Positions 7,836 through 14,735 of a DNA stretch of 64,000 bases are shown piece by piece. The stretch is taken from positions 1-64,000 of IMG/VR virus record IMGVR_UViG_3300042541_003180. One strand, given 5' to 3'. The notes below the pieces were generated by a model. It saw only the letters and a list, made by a program, of their open reading frames with translations. It did not search any database and had not been told where the DNA came from. Source of the DNA: a virus. Made by a program: the position numbers and the translations under genes. Numbering within the stretch: the first letter of the stretch is position 1; every line of letters begins with the position of its first letter.

Positions 7836-7982
7836 ATGGAAAGAGCAAATTTATATCTAATATTAGATGATGAAATTATAAAACGTTATAAAGAACATCT
7901 AGATGAGGTAGGTTATGATAAAAATAAACTATTTGAAAGAATAATTATTGATTTTTTAAAGAAAAATGATACTAAATCTTAA
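7836..7982 (+). CDS. Small hypothetical protein, 48 aa
   Basis: An open frame of 48 codons, ATG at 7836 and TAA at 7980-7982, lies between two genes, preceded by the A/T-rich start context usual here. The product (MERANLYLILDDEIIKRYKE then helices and a basic end LKKNDTKS) looks like a small ribbon-helix-helix-style or coiled peptide: one strand, then two helices. This could make it a small DNA-binding regulator. I cannot be sure it is expressed. Confidence 0.5.
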   Translation: MERANLYLILDDEIIKRYKEHLDEVGYDKNKLFERIIIDFLKKNDTKS

Positions 7983-8033
7983 AAAGTTCAATTTTTCATA
8001 TATTTTATTTATATATAGGATAACGAAAATTAT

Positions 8034-8243
8034 ATGAGGTACTTGAAAAGATTTAACGAAAATAAAGATGTATTCATGGAATACTTACTTGAGTTTACTG
8101 AGAACGGTAAGCCAGAAGAGCTATATAATACTAGATTAAGTAAATTACTTAGATTTGTAAGAATGGAAGGACTTAAAGATTACACAATATCAGGTCAAAC
8201 AAGTACTGGTGAATGGAAAATAATACTAAAAATAGGAAAATGA
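8034..8243 (+). CDS. Small virion-type protein with capsid-targeting-like leader, 69 aa
   Basis: A 69-residue protein starting MRYLKRFNENKDVFMEYLLEF, a close match to the recurrent leader, with LLE as the possible prohead-protease site. Only about 48 residues would remain after cleavage: a helix (NTRLSKLLRFVRMEGL) and two strands. T4 internal proteins are likewise small and basic after processing. A strong hairpin with T-run follows directly. Confidence 0.62.
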   Translation: MRYLKRFNENKDVFMEYLLEFTENGKPEELYNTRLSKLLRFVRMEGLKDYTISGQTSTGEWKIILKIGK

Positions 8244-8245
8244 AG

Positions 8246-8270
8246 AACCCACTCGAAAGTGGGTTTTTTT
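8246..8270. terminator. Bidirectional intrinsic terminator
   Basis: ACCCACT-CGAA-AGTGGGT with a seven-T run; the stem lies between the convergent genes 8034-8243 and 8269-9237 and can serve both. On the minus strand the loop is a stable TTCG. Confidence 0.85.
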
Positions 8271-9237
8271 AATTCATATAATCTGTAAAAAATTGTTCAA
8301 AGATCGCTTGCATTACTGGAACACATATTGAGTTTCCTGCCAAAGCTACGTGTTGTTTAGTTGATAAACTTGTAGTTAATAGCTTATCAATGTCTGCATC
8401 TTTAACCCCCATAAAACGATAACCTTCTCTTGCAGTTAGAGTTCTAATAGTTTTATCATCTAACATAATTTGTGGTGATCCTGATGTAGTTAAACAAGGT
8501 GAACATCCGTCAATTGAGTAAATACGTCTAGCTTGGTCATACCTCAAATCACTTCTACGAGCAATCATCTTACATACTGAGTTTAATCTAGGTGTATTGA
8601 TTTCATAAGGTGGTGTAATAAATAAACTATTATCGGCAGTTGTATCAATAAATGGTTTCATCGAAACTCTAGTTTTTTTGTGTTTATGAACACCCATCAT
8701 TTTATTAGAAACATCTAAAGAAGATTCTCCTAATACTGAAAACATAAAAACTCTCTCACGATTTTGAGGACAACCAAAGTCAGCACCATTAAGTACCATC
8801 CAAGCTGAACCATAACCTAAAGAGTTAAGTTTATCGATGTAGTCGTTAAATTTTTTAATATGGTTTTTGGAAACTAGATTTTTAACATTTTCCATTAAAA
8901 GATATTTTGGTTTATTATGTTCTACGATTCTTTCAACTTCGTACAATAAACCACTTCGAGTTCCTTTTTCAATACCACGTTGTACACCAGATATAGATAT
9001 ATCTTGACAAGGGAATGAATAAGTTAAAAAATCACAATGAGGGAATGTTTTTTCATCAACTTTTGATACATCACCTAAATTACCTTGTTCGGTAGTGTGT
9101 AGTGAGTCGTAAGCTTCATTTGCTGATTTAAGAATGTCACAATTTGCGACGTTACGGTATTTAATACCACTATACTTTAGTGCTAGTTCTTGGGTACCAT
9201 ACCCTGAGAATAGACTTATAATTTTTAATTCTTCCAT
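8269..9237 (-). CDS. DNA (cytosine-5-)-methyltransferase
   Basis: A 322-residue C5-cytosine methyltransferase that transfers a methyl group from AdoMet to cytosine in DNA, probably to protect phage DNA from host restriction. Ordered motifs are visible: I, SLFSGYGTQE (residues 8-17); IV, FPCQDIS with nucleophile Cys77; VI, ENVKN (116-120); VIII, QNRERVF (158-164); a target-recognition region around RSDLRYDQARRIYSID; IX, RTLTAREGYR; and X, LAGNSICVPV. The length is normal. No restriction endonuclease lies beside it, so it is an orphan in this window. Confidence 0.95.
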   Translation of the reverse strand: MEELKIISLFSGYGTQELALKYSGIKYRNVANCDILKSANEAYDSLHTTEQGNLGDVSKVDEKTFPHCDFLTYSFPCQDISISGVQRGIEKGTRSGLLYEVERIVEHNKPKYLLMENVKNLVSKNHIKKFNDYIDKLNSLGYGSAWMVLNGADFGCPQNRERVFMFSVLGESSLDVSNKMMGVHKHKKTRVSMKPFIDTTADNSLFITPPYEINTPRLNSVCKMIARRSDLRYDQARRIYSIDGCSPCLTTSGSPQIMLDDKTIRTLTAREGYRFMGVKDADIDKLLTTSLSTKQHVALAGNSICVPVMQAIFEQFFTDYMN

Positions 9238-9268
9238 ATGTGAATTATATGAAAGAATTAAAAAATGT

Positions 9269-9742
9269 TTAGTCTAAATGTCTAATATCTTTGTGTGAAG
9301 ATTTAGATTGATTCGAGTGTGACCATAATCTTGCAAATGGTGTAGTAAAGTAATCATTATAACATAAAGTATCATCAATATGAAGATTGATGTTATTTTC
9401 TTTACAATACTCTGCTTTGGTAGAATCCCATAAAACATCATCAAATTTTTTCTGAATAGTTCCATCTGGAAATTCTATTTCACCTAAGGTTTCTGCTGTT
9501 TTTAATAAGTGATCATAAACTGAGAATTTATGAGTATAGTTGATACCACTTAGTTGTTTTTCTAATTTTTCTGTCCATTCACCACCGGTTATAATGTGAA
9601 CTTCGCCATTATTTTTTATAACAGAGTCTGCTAAAAATACAAAGAACTCTGGAAGAGCATCGATTACTCCGTGTATATCGATACCTATTTTGAATTTTGC
9701 TGTTGAACTTTCGTTCACTATACTACTAAATTTTGTTATCAT
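9269..9742 (-). CDS. HAD-like phosphatase-type protein, 157 aa
   Basis: GIDIHGVIDALPEFF at residues 18-32 resembles HAD motif I, with Asp20 and a His in place of the second Asp. IITGGEW is like motif II, and HIDDTLCYNDYF near residue 126 is like motif IV. Substitution of the acid/base Asp suggests altered chemistry or a non-catalytic role. The start MITKFSSIVNESS loosely resembles the virion leader. A TTAATATATA element lies four bases upstream, so it may be a late, packaged member. The substrate is unknown. Confidence 0.62.
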   Translation of the reverse strand: MITKFSSIVNESSTAKFKIGIDIHGVIDALPEFFVFLADSVIKNNGEVHIITGGEWTEKLEKQLSGINYTHKFSVYDHLLKTAETLGEIEFPDGTIQKKFDDVLWDSTKAEYCKENNINLHIDDTLCYNDYFTTPFARLWSHSNQSKSSHKDIRHLD

Positions 9743-9746
9743 AATT

Positions 9747-9756
9747 TATATATTAA
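9747..9756 (-). promoter_or_regulatory. Phage-type TTAATATATA element
   Basis: The complement reads TTAATATATA, then AATT and the ATG at 9742. It overlaps the stop codon of the upstream gene 9753-10148. Confidence 0.4.
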
Positions 9757-10148
9757 ATTATCTCTTCAATTTTCTTATCTCTTAATTCTGCTGTAGATAA
9801 AATTTCTTGTACAAAGATATGAAAATATTTTGTATTATTAATTAAATCTAATGTAATATTTGTATGTGAACCCATACCATTTGTGTTTGATGATAATATT
9901 GGTTGAATATGTCTATCAGTGCCCCAATATTTGGAACCAGGTGGTGAATAATATTCTCCATTTGGATTAGATGTACTTTCCCAATGTTCTATTATAAATG
10001 ATTTGCTTTCTGTTTGTTCAGGATCACATTCATATAGAATCGTATATTGTCCATTATCATAGTTTACATTTAAAAGTTTACTATAAGCAGGAACTACAAA
10101 TGTAGCTTGATTATAGCTAATATATTGTGATTGTGTTCTTATTATCAT
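9753..10148 (-). CDS. Hypothetical protein, 131 aa, with C-terminal RDKKIEEII tail
   Basis: An unrecognised beta-rich protein (TQSQYISYNQATFVVPAYSK, then a proline/glycine-rich loop at residues 65-85). It ends AELRDKKIEEII, a divergent copy of the recurrent tail. Its ATG overlaps the stop of 10145-10510, and that gene in turn overlaps the HAD/tRNA-binding fusion. The three genes form one translationally coupled operon. Confidence 0.6.
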   Translation of the reverse strand: MIIRTQSQYISYNQATFVVPAYSKLLNVNYDNGQYTILYECDPEQTESKSFIIEHWESTSNPNGEYYSPPGSKYWGTDRHIQPILSSNTNGMGSHTNITLDLINNTKYFHIFVQEILSTAELRDKKIEEII

Positions 10149-10510
10149 ATTCCTAATTTAGTTAGTATTTTATCTCTATAGAAACTTATATCATCAACTA
10201 TAAAAAGGTTTGAATCCGTAATAATTAGATTATCAATAATCTCAATAATTTTTGATGTTGTTCTTAATGACATAGTTCCTACATTTTTATTACTTGTAAC
10301 GATTTGATTAATTTCTAATAAATCAACCTCTGCATTTTCTGTATTAACAATACCTTTACATTTTTGTATAGAATATTTATCTACAAATTCTTTATTATCT
10401 AGTATTTTTTTATAGTATTTATTTTCCATATCTACCATAACATAAGAAACCTCGGTAGATTTCCCACCGAGGTGATTATGAATTAAATCTCCTACTTTAA
10501 CTAATTTCAT
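10145..10510 (-). CDS. Hypothetical protein, 121 aa, with C-terminal RDKILTKLGI tail
   Basis: Unknown function. The N-terminus MKLVKVGDLIHNHLGGKSTEVSYVMVD reads like a small beta-barrel start, and the C-terminal helix ends SFYRDKILTKLGI, matching the recurrent tail. It sits between the HAD/tRNA-binding fusion upstream and 9753-10148 downstream, with one- and four-base overlaps. Confidence 0.6.
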   Translation of the reverse strand: MKLVKVGDLIHNHLGGKSTEVSYVMVDMENKYYKKILDNKEFVDKYSIQKCKGIVNTENAEVDLLEINQIVTSNKNVGTMSLRTTSKIIEIIDNLIITDSNLFIVDDISFYRDKILTKLGI

Positions 10511-11349
10511 TACAATATTGAAAGTCCTGGTTTAGAACTAATTATTGATAAATTTACATTACCATCCACATCGTAAAAACCTGGCATAATCATCGCTGTA
10601 GACTCAACACCCATCATTTTAACAGGTTTTAAGTTAGTAACAAACAAAACCGTTTTACCGGTTAACATATCTACGTAGTTCTCACCTAATGTAGGTTTAA
10701 TGTTTGTAACAACGGTTCTTAGTGTATCTTCTCCGAAATCAACTTCTAACTTAATAAGTTTATCTGATTTAGGTACGTCTGTTACACTTGTAATTGTACC
10801 TGGTTTAATTTCTAATTTAGATGAAATATCTAAAAACTCACTGAATTCAATTTTATCTTTCATGTTTAATATATTTATTGCTTTAATTTTACATTCTTCT
10901 TTTAGTCCTGGTATTCCTAATTTCCAGGGTTTTACTGGTTCTCCTGTTGAACAATTTACAAAATAATCTTGTTGCTCATCTAAGAAGTCTTGTATATCAT
11001 CTAAGATAACATATTGATTTACTTCTGGATGTCTATCTAACCAAAGTTTAATTTCGTGACCTCTTTTTACTTGGTCATAATAAATTATATCGGTTGCTTC
11101 ACATACATCTACACAATCTGGTGTTACATCAATAATTTCACCTGGTAGATTACGTTCTTTCCAAAGTGCCAACATTCGTTCTATTCCTTTATCTTTCCAA
11201 GTTGAAGAGATAACGATTTTTGCTCCTGTTTTTTCGATAACTTCCTTTAAATTCTGTACATATTCATCCCTGAAGATATGACCAAATTGGTCTCTATCTG
11301 CATAATCTACGTTTAAAACTCCATCAATGTCCAGAAATATCGTTTTCAT
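10510..11349 (-). CDS. HAD phosphatase fused to an EMAP/MetRS-C-type tRNA-binding domain
   Basis: A 279-residue two-domain protein. Residues 1 to about 155 are a HAD phosphatase: FLDIDGVLN (Asp7, Asp9) is motif I, IVISSTWK is motif II, and YVILDDIQDF is motif IV. This pattern is close to the HAD domains of RNA-repair proteins. Residues about 165-279 match the tRNA-binding OB fold of MetRS C-termini, CsaA and Arc1p: KIEFSEFLDISSKLEIKPG, SDKLIKLEVDFG, LTGKTVLFVTNLKPVKMMG and ESTAMIM. I infer phosphate removal from tRNA ends, perhaps repair after anticodon-nuclease attack. A host-type -7 box lies directly upstream. Confidence 0.85.
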   Translation of the reverse strand: MKTIFLDIDGVLNVDYADRDQFGHIFRDEYVQNLKEVIEKTGAKIVISSTWKDKGIERMLALWKERNLPGEIIDVTPDCVDVCEATDIIYYDQVKRGHEIKLWLDRHPEVNQYVILDDIQDFLDEQQDYFVNCSTGEPVKPWKLGIPGLKEECKIKAINILNMKDKIEFSEFLDISSKLEIKPGTITSVTDVPKSDKLIKLEVDFGEDTLRTVVTNIKPTLGENYVDMLTGKTVLFVTNLKPVKMMGVESTAMIMPGFYDVDGNVNLSIISSKPGLSIL

Positions 11350-11354
11350 AATGG

Positions 11355-11362
11355 CAAATATA
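11355..11362 (-). promoter_or_regulatory. Host-type -7 element TATATTTG
   Basis: The complement matches TAnnTTTG and ends six bases before the ATG at 11349, suggesting a leaderless start for the three-gene operon. Confidence 0.45.
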
Positions 11363-11366
11363 CAAC

Positions 11367-11609
11367 TTAATTTTGATTTATTAAAAGAATTTTTTGATTT
11401 CTTGTTAGTTGTTTAATTCTCCATTCTTCTTTTGCTGCCAAAGATTTTGTTTCAAAAGATTGTTGATAAACTAATTTTACTGGAGTTCTAGTCTTGGTGT
11501 ACTTTGCTCCTTTCTTCTTATTATGCGTATCAATTCTCTTTTCTACGTCATTACTGATGCCGGTATAAAGGGTCAAATCACTACACTCTAAAATATAAAC
11601 ATACCACAT
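11367..11609 (-). CDS. Small GIY-YIG domain protein (YhbQ/UPF0213-like)
   Basis: An 80-residue single-domain GIY-YIG protein: WYVYILECSDLTLYTGISND contains the two core strands, DVEKRIDTHN carries the conserved Arg, and AKYTKTRTPVKLVYQQ and AAKEEWRIKQLTR complete the fold with the catalytic-type Glu. Stand-alone proteins of this family occur widely in bacteria and may nick DNA or aid repair; their role is unsettled. It stands upstream of the HAD/tRNA-binding operon on the same strand. Confidence 0.9.
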   Translation of the reverse strand: MWYVYILECSDLTLYTGISNDVEKRIDTHNKKKGAKYTKTRTPVKLVYQQSFETKSLAAKEEWRIKQLTRNQKILLINQN

Positions 11610-11681
11610 TATCTATATATTCACTTTCATGCAACATCATGATATATAACTAATAAATATATATATTTTCGGATTTAAAAT

Positions 11682-11692
11682 TTAATATATAC
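11682..11692 (+). promoter_or_regulatory. Phage-type TTAATATATAC element
   Basis: TTAATATATAC lies four bases before the ATG at 11697, the same geometry as at 5895 and 63499. Confidence 0.42.
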
Positions 11693-11696
11693 TCTT

Positions 11697-12212
11697 ATGA
11701 AATACATAAAATTATTTGAAGGTATAGTTCCTGCACATCAAAGTGGTTCAGATTATAGAACTAGAAACACTGATGAAACAGTAGATGTTACTACATTAGA
11801 CAAAATGTCATTAAGATCACCAGTATATCAAAAAGGTGAAATAATTATCTGGTCAGATAATGTAAAGAATAAAGATGTTGACTATGACTTTGCAGAGAAA
11901 TTACTAAGAAGAGTAGGTCTTAAATTGATAGGTGAACCTTATGATGGTGGATTTTTAGTAAAATGTGAACCAGGTAAAGAAGTAGAAAGTGCTAAAATGG
12001 CAATTTCTAGATTTCCTGAATTCTTTGATAGTTACGAAAGAGAGGATATAAGAATGCCTTTTATATCAAATAAAGTAGAAGAAATAAAGGATAAAGTTGA
12101 AGATATAGAAAGATTTTTTGAGAGTTCTATAAAAAGAAATGTAAATGTAACTAAATATAATAAGTATATTGATGATATTATTAAAGACCTTGATAATCTA
12201 AAAATAAAATAA
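11697..12212 (+). CDS. Virion-type protein with capsid-targeting-like leader, 171 aa
   Basis: It starts MKYIKLFEGIVPAHQ, a strong match to the shared leader, although I see no clear LxE or IxE in the first 20 residues; cleavage could be absent or at a variant site. The middle (DYDFAEKLLRRVGLKLIGEPYDGGFLVKCEPGKE) looks like a small alpha/beta domain. The C-terminus is a charged coiled coil (NKVEEIKDKVEDIERFFES). It is a single-gene unit ended by a strong hairpin. It is predicted to be packaged. Confidence 0.62.
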   Translation: MKYIKLFEGIVPAHQSGSDYRTRNTDETVDVTTLDKMSLRSPVYQKGEIIIWSDNVKNKDVDYDFAEKLLRRVGLKLIGEPYDGGFLVKCEPGKEVESAKMAISRFPEFFDSYEREDIRMPFISNKVEEIKDKVEDIERFFESSIKRNVNVTKYNKYIDDIIKDLDNLKIK

Positions 12213-12238
12213 AAAAGTCCTTTTTCAAGGACTTTTTA
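12212..12238. terminator. Bidirectional intrinsic terminator
   Basis: AGTCCTT-TTTC-AAGGACT flanked by A-run and T-run, between the convergent genes 11697-12212 and 12252-12590. Confidence 0.82.
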
Positions 12239-12251
12239 TTTAGAAGTTGTG

Positions 12252-12590
12252 TTACTCACTAACCACAACTTCACGAATTTTTGTAAATTCACCATTACTT
12301 ACCGCTTTGGAGATCCACCTGTTTAAATCTGAACCTTTCATTTCTGACTCGAATGTAGTTGTGCCTAAGTCAGAAGATAATTGTAATGTTTCGATTGTTG
12401 GTTCATCGTCATATACACCTTCATTTTCAGGATTGAGATAAACAACTGATGTTTCGACTGTTGCAATAGGAAATTGATAAACACCGTCAGCTAACTCTAC
12501 TGTATAGTAAAGGTTACCACTAACATAGTGACTTAATTTTGCCATTGCTTTAGATTTATACAAATCTTTTTTAATTTCGTTTAATTCCAT
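12252..12590 (-). CDS. Hypothetical protein, 112 aa
   Basis: A soluble, acidic, mixed alpha/beta protein of unknown function. The N-terminal helix (LNEIKKDLYKSKAMAKLSHY) is followed by strands (NLYYTVELADGVYQFPIATVE). There is no signal peptide, tail motif or leader. It lies downstream of the tRNA gene on the same strand and may be co-transcribed with it. Confidence 0.58.
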   Translation of the reverse strand: MELNEIKKDLYKSKAMAKLSHYVSGNLYYTVELADGVYQFPIATVETSVVYLNPENEGVYDDEPTIETLQLSSDLGTTTFESEMKGSDLNRWISKAVSNGEFTKIREVVVSE

Positions 12591-12611
12591 TGTTATTTTG
12601 TATTTTTAATG

Positions 12612-12685
12612 TGGTCCCAGAGGGATTTGAACCCCCGGCCTCAAAATTATGAGTTTTTTGCTCTAACCAGCTGAGCTATGGGACC
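12612..12685 (-). tRNA. tRNA with CAU anticodon (tRNA-Met elongator, or Ile2)
   Basis: The complement folds as a complete cloverleaf: acceptor GGTCCCA/TGGGACC, D stem GCTC/GAGC with GGTTA loop, a weak A/T-rich anticodon stem (AAAAA/TTTTG, one mismatch) around loop CTCATAA, and T arm GGGGG-TTCAAAT-CCCTC. The anticodon is CAU. The paired G1-C72 end excludes an initiator tRNA. The remaining choices are elongator Met or lysidine-modified Ile2. The discriminator is A, and no CCA is encoded. The A-only anticodon stem is unusually weak. No other tRNA is seen in the window. Confidence 0.93.
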
Positions 12686-12775
12686 GTTATATATTTGAAT
12701 ATATTATACTTATTTTTCTTTATTTGTTTTATTTCGTTAGACTTAATTATAACTAATTTTTCACCATTTGTTTTA

Positions 12776-12783
12776 CAAAAGTA
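12776..12783 (-). promoter_or_regulatory. Host-type -7 element TACTTTTG upstream of the tRNA
   Basis: The complement matches TAnnTTTG about 90 bases before the tRNA 5' end. It is the only such box between the tRNA and the divergent gene at 12843. Confidence 0.35.
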
Positions 12784-12830
12784 CAAAAAATAATTGAAAG
12801 AAAAAATAAAATAAATAGAAAAAATTATAC

Positions 12831-12838
12831 TATCTTTG
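12831..12838 (+). promoter_or_regulatory. Host-type -7 element TATCTTTG
   Basis: This TAnnTTTG match ends four bases before the ATG at 12843. The implied transcript is leaderless and would cover the four-gene run to 14661. Confidence 0.45.
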
Positions 12839-12842
12839 TGAA

Positions 12843-13208
12843 ATGGAAATTATACAACGACATGGCATTGCCTTTAAAGTAATAGAAAGAAAGATGAATT
12901 TCCCTTTCATCACTGATTGTGATGATATGTTATGTGAAGATGTGAGTTCATTTTATTCAGATCCAAACACACAATCTATTGTTTTAATTAGAGATAACTA
13001 TTCTAAACCTATTATGACTTATCAAGATATTCTTGACGAGATAGAGTATCTATATGATAATAGTATTCGTTGGAGAAGTGAGCAAACAAGAGATAGTTTA
13101 AGAACTTACTATCATAAGATCTCTAATATAATGAAAACTTATAAAAGACAAGAACAAATAAATAAAGTATTAAATAGTAACGAATGTACATTATATCTAG
13201 CATGTTAA
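12843..13208 (+). CDS. Hypothetical protein, 121 aa
   Basis: The first gene of a four-gene run with a host-type promoter immediately upstream. The protein is soluble, with an N-terminal beta region (EIIQRHGIAFKVIERKMNF) and a helical C-terminus (LRTYYHKISNIMKTYKRQEQINK). I do not recognise a family. It overlaps the next gene through ATGTTAA. Confidence 0.6.
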   Translation: MEIIQRHGIAFKVIERKMNFPFITDCDDMLCEDVSSFYSDPNTQSIVLIRDNYSKPIMTYQDILDEIEYLYDNSIRWRSEQTRDSLRTYYHKISNIMKTYKRQEQINKVLNSNECTLYLAC

Positions 13209-13708
13209 AAAACAAATTATACTTATTTGATAAGTGGTTATCTAAAGATAGAAATACATTATTAATTCTATTATTTGTTGCTACCTCAACTATTATGATA
13301 CAATTTAAACCTTTTACCTTCTATGGTATTGGTTTACTTTCACTTATATGTTTCTATATAGTTTTTGTAAAAGCAAAGATTTTGGGTGGTCAGTGGAAAT
13401 TAGATAAATCAGTATATCATGTGCCACAAAAAGATGAAATTATAGTGACAACTAAAGACTTTTATTGGGATGGTTCATTAAAAAGTTATCATGTTCAAAG
13501 TCATACAAGTAAACCTAATACAGTTTTCATTGAGAAAGGTACAGAATTAAAAATTATACATCTAAAAGAAACCGATGATGATTGGTCTTTGATGTTAAAG
13601 AAAGGCAATGGTGAGATAATCATTACAGTAAATTATTTAGAGTCGAAAGATTACTATAAAACAAAGTCTCAAATAAGAGAAGATAAATTAAAGAAATTAT
13701 TAAAATAA
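13202..13708 (+). CDS. Membrane protein with SH3-like domain and C-terminal REDKLKKLLK tail, 168 aa
   Basis: I prefer the ATG at 13202 (MLKNKLYLFDKW), which overlaps the upstream stop as ATGTTAA, to the one at 13184. Two hydrophobic segments (about residues 20-35 and 45-60) are followed by a cytoplasmic or external beta domain containing DEIIVTTKDFYWDG, KGTELKIIHLKE and WSLMLKKGNGEIIITVN, which resembles a small SH3 barrel. The end, QIREDKLKKLLK, belongs to the recurrent tail family. This is the only clear membrane protein among tail carriers. Function unknown. Confidence 0.62.
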   Translation: MLKNKLYLFDKWLSKDRNTLLILLFVATSTIMIQFKPFTFYGIGLLSLICFYIVFVKAKILGGQWKLDKSVYHVPQKDEIIVTTKDFYWDGSLKSYHVQSHTSKPNTVFIEKGTELKIIHLKETDDDWSLMLKKGNGEIIITVNYLESKDYYKTKSQIREDKLKKLLK

Positions 13709-13714
13709 AATAAT

Positions 13715-14425
13715 ATGGTAAAATTACTACCCGCAACATTTAGATGGGTTCCTAAAGTAGATGATATAATTAAAATAGCAGGAATACATCCAAGTCGTGT
13801 ATTTAATGTTTATATTTTTGGTTCACAAGTATATGGTACTTATGATGCAAATTCTGACTGGGATATTATAATGGTAGCAAATAACTCGGTTGAAGCAGTT
13901 GAGTTAAATAAAACAGTTAAAGATGAATATTCATATAATTTACAAACTCGTAATATAAGATATAACATTCATGTTTATACACCAGATAGATTTCAAAAAG
14001 ATTTAGAGTGGCATCGTATGAATAACCTTGAATGTATCTTTGCACCAGAGTGGGCTATCTTAAAAGAAGATAAAAAATTTGATTTTCAGATAAACTTACC
14101 TAAGTTAAGACACGCAACTTCACACGTTAGTTCTAACTCATGGATAAAGTGTAAGAAAAAATTATTGATTGAAGGTGAGTATCGTACTGCGATAAAATCA
14201 TTCTTTCATTCAATTAGAATACCTATGTTTGCATCACAAATTGCACGAAGTGGTAAAATTACTGACTTTACTGCGGCTAATTTTATTTGGAATAGATTAA
14301 TATTTCAAGCATTACCTGCTTATCAAAGAAAGGATTCTAAATGGGATTGGAATTCTTTGAATCTAGAATTCAAAATAACATATAATCTTATGTTAAGTTT
14401 GTTCAGAAAAGTAACTACAAAATAA
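13715..14425 (+). CDS. Nucleotidyltransferase-fold protein, 236 aa
   Basis: Residues 30-52, YIFGSQVYGTYDANSDWDII, show the polymerase-beta-type nucleotidyltransferase signature GS(x)8SDxD, with the metal-binding acidic pair in SDWDI. A third acidic strand is likely at NIRYNIHVYT. The C-terminal half is helical and may be a substrate-binding or HEPN-like region (TAIKSFFHSIRIPMFASQIA). Such proteins transfer a nucleotide to RNA, protein or small molecules; the acceptor is unknown. The gene lies in one operon with its neighbours and overlaps the next gene by one base. Confidence 0.82.
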   Translation: MVKLLPATFRWVPKVDDIIKIAGIHPSRVFNVYIFGSQVYGTYDANSDWDIIMVANNSVEAVELNKTVKDEYSYNLQTRNIRYNIHVYTPDRFQKDLEWHRMNNLECIFAPEWAILKEDKKFDFQINLPKLRHATSHVSSNSWIKCKKKLLIEGEYRTAIKSFFHSIRIPMFASQIARSGKITDFTAANFIWNRLIFQALPAYQRKDSKWDWNSLNLEFKITYNLMLSLFRKVTTK

Positions 14426-14661
14426 TGGATGAAGAATTAGAGAAATTATATCAAGAGTTAATTAACAATCGAATAAATTATAGAGGTCAAGGTTTGGTAC
14501 AAGTTAGCCCACCACACCCACATCAAAATTTGATTGCTAATCCATTAATAGCTAATTATGATTTTACTTCTTTATATCCTTCTATTCAGAAGAGTTATTA
14601 TAAGATCAAACAAATTATTAGAAAAAGAAAAATACAAAGAATGTTTCAAAACCCATCTTAA
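14425..14661 (+). CDS. Small protein with a family-B polymerase motif A-like segment, 78 aa
   Basis: A 78-residue protein containing IANYDFTSLYPSIQKSY at about residues 43-59. This closely resembles motif A (DxxSLYPS) of family B DNA polymerases, where Asp binds metal and SLYP contacts the incoming nucleotide. Nothing else of a polymerase is present, so catalysis is impossible alone. It may be a mimic, a remnant or chance. A helical basic end (YYKIKQIIRKRKIQRMF) follows. The stop codon is inside a terminator hairpin. It is coupled to the nucleotidyltransferase gene by an ATGA-type overlap. Confidence 0.58.
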   Translation: MDEELEKLYQELINNRINYRGQGLVQVSPPHPHQNLIANPLIANYDFTSLYPSIQKSYYKIKQIIRKRKIQRMFQNPS

Positions 14662-14675
14662 TAGATGGGTTTTTT
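14648..14675 (+). terminator. Intrinsic terminator overlapping the stop of 14425-14661
   Basis: ACCCATCT-TAAT-AGATGGGT followed by a T-run. The TAA stop forms part of the loop. It ends the operon that starts at 12843. Confidence 0.85.
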
Positions 14676-14735
14676 ATTAAAGTTTGATTTTTGAGAATGA
14701 AATAATAATATATACTAAAAAATTATATTATAATA

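Noticed and set aside
9274-9465. Short frame inside 9269-9742
   Set aside because: Alternate-frame shadow of the HAD-like gene.
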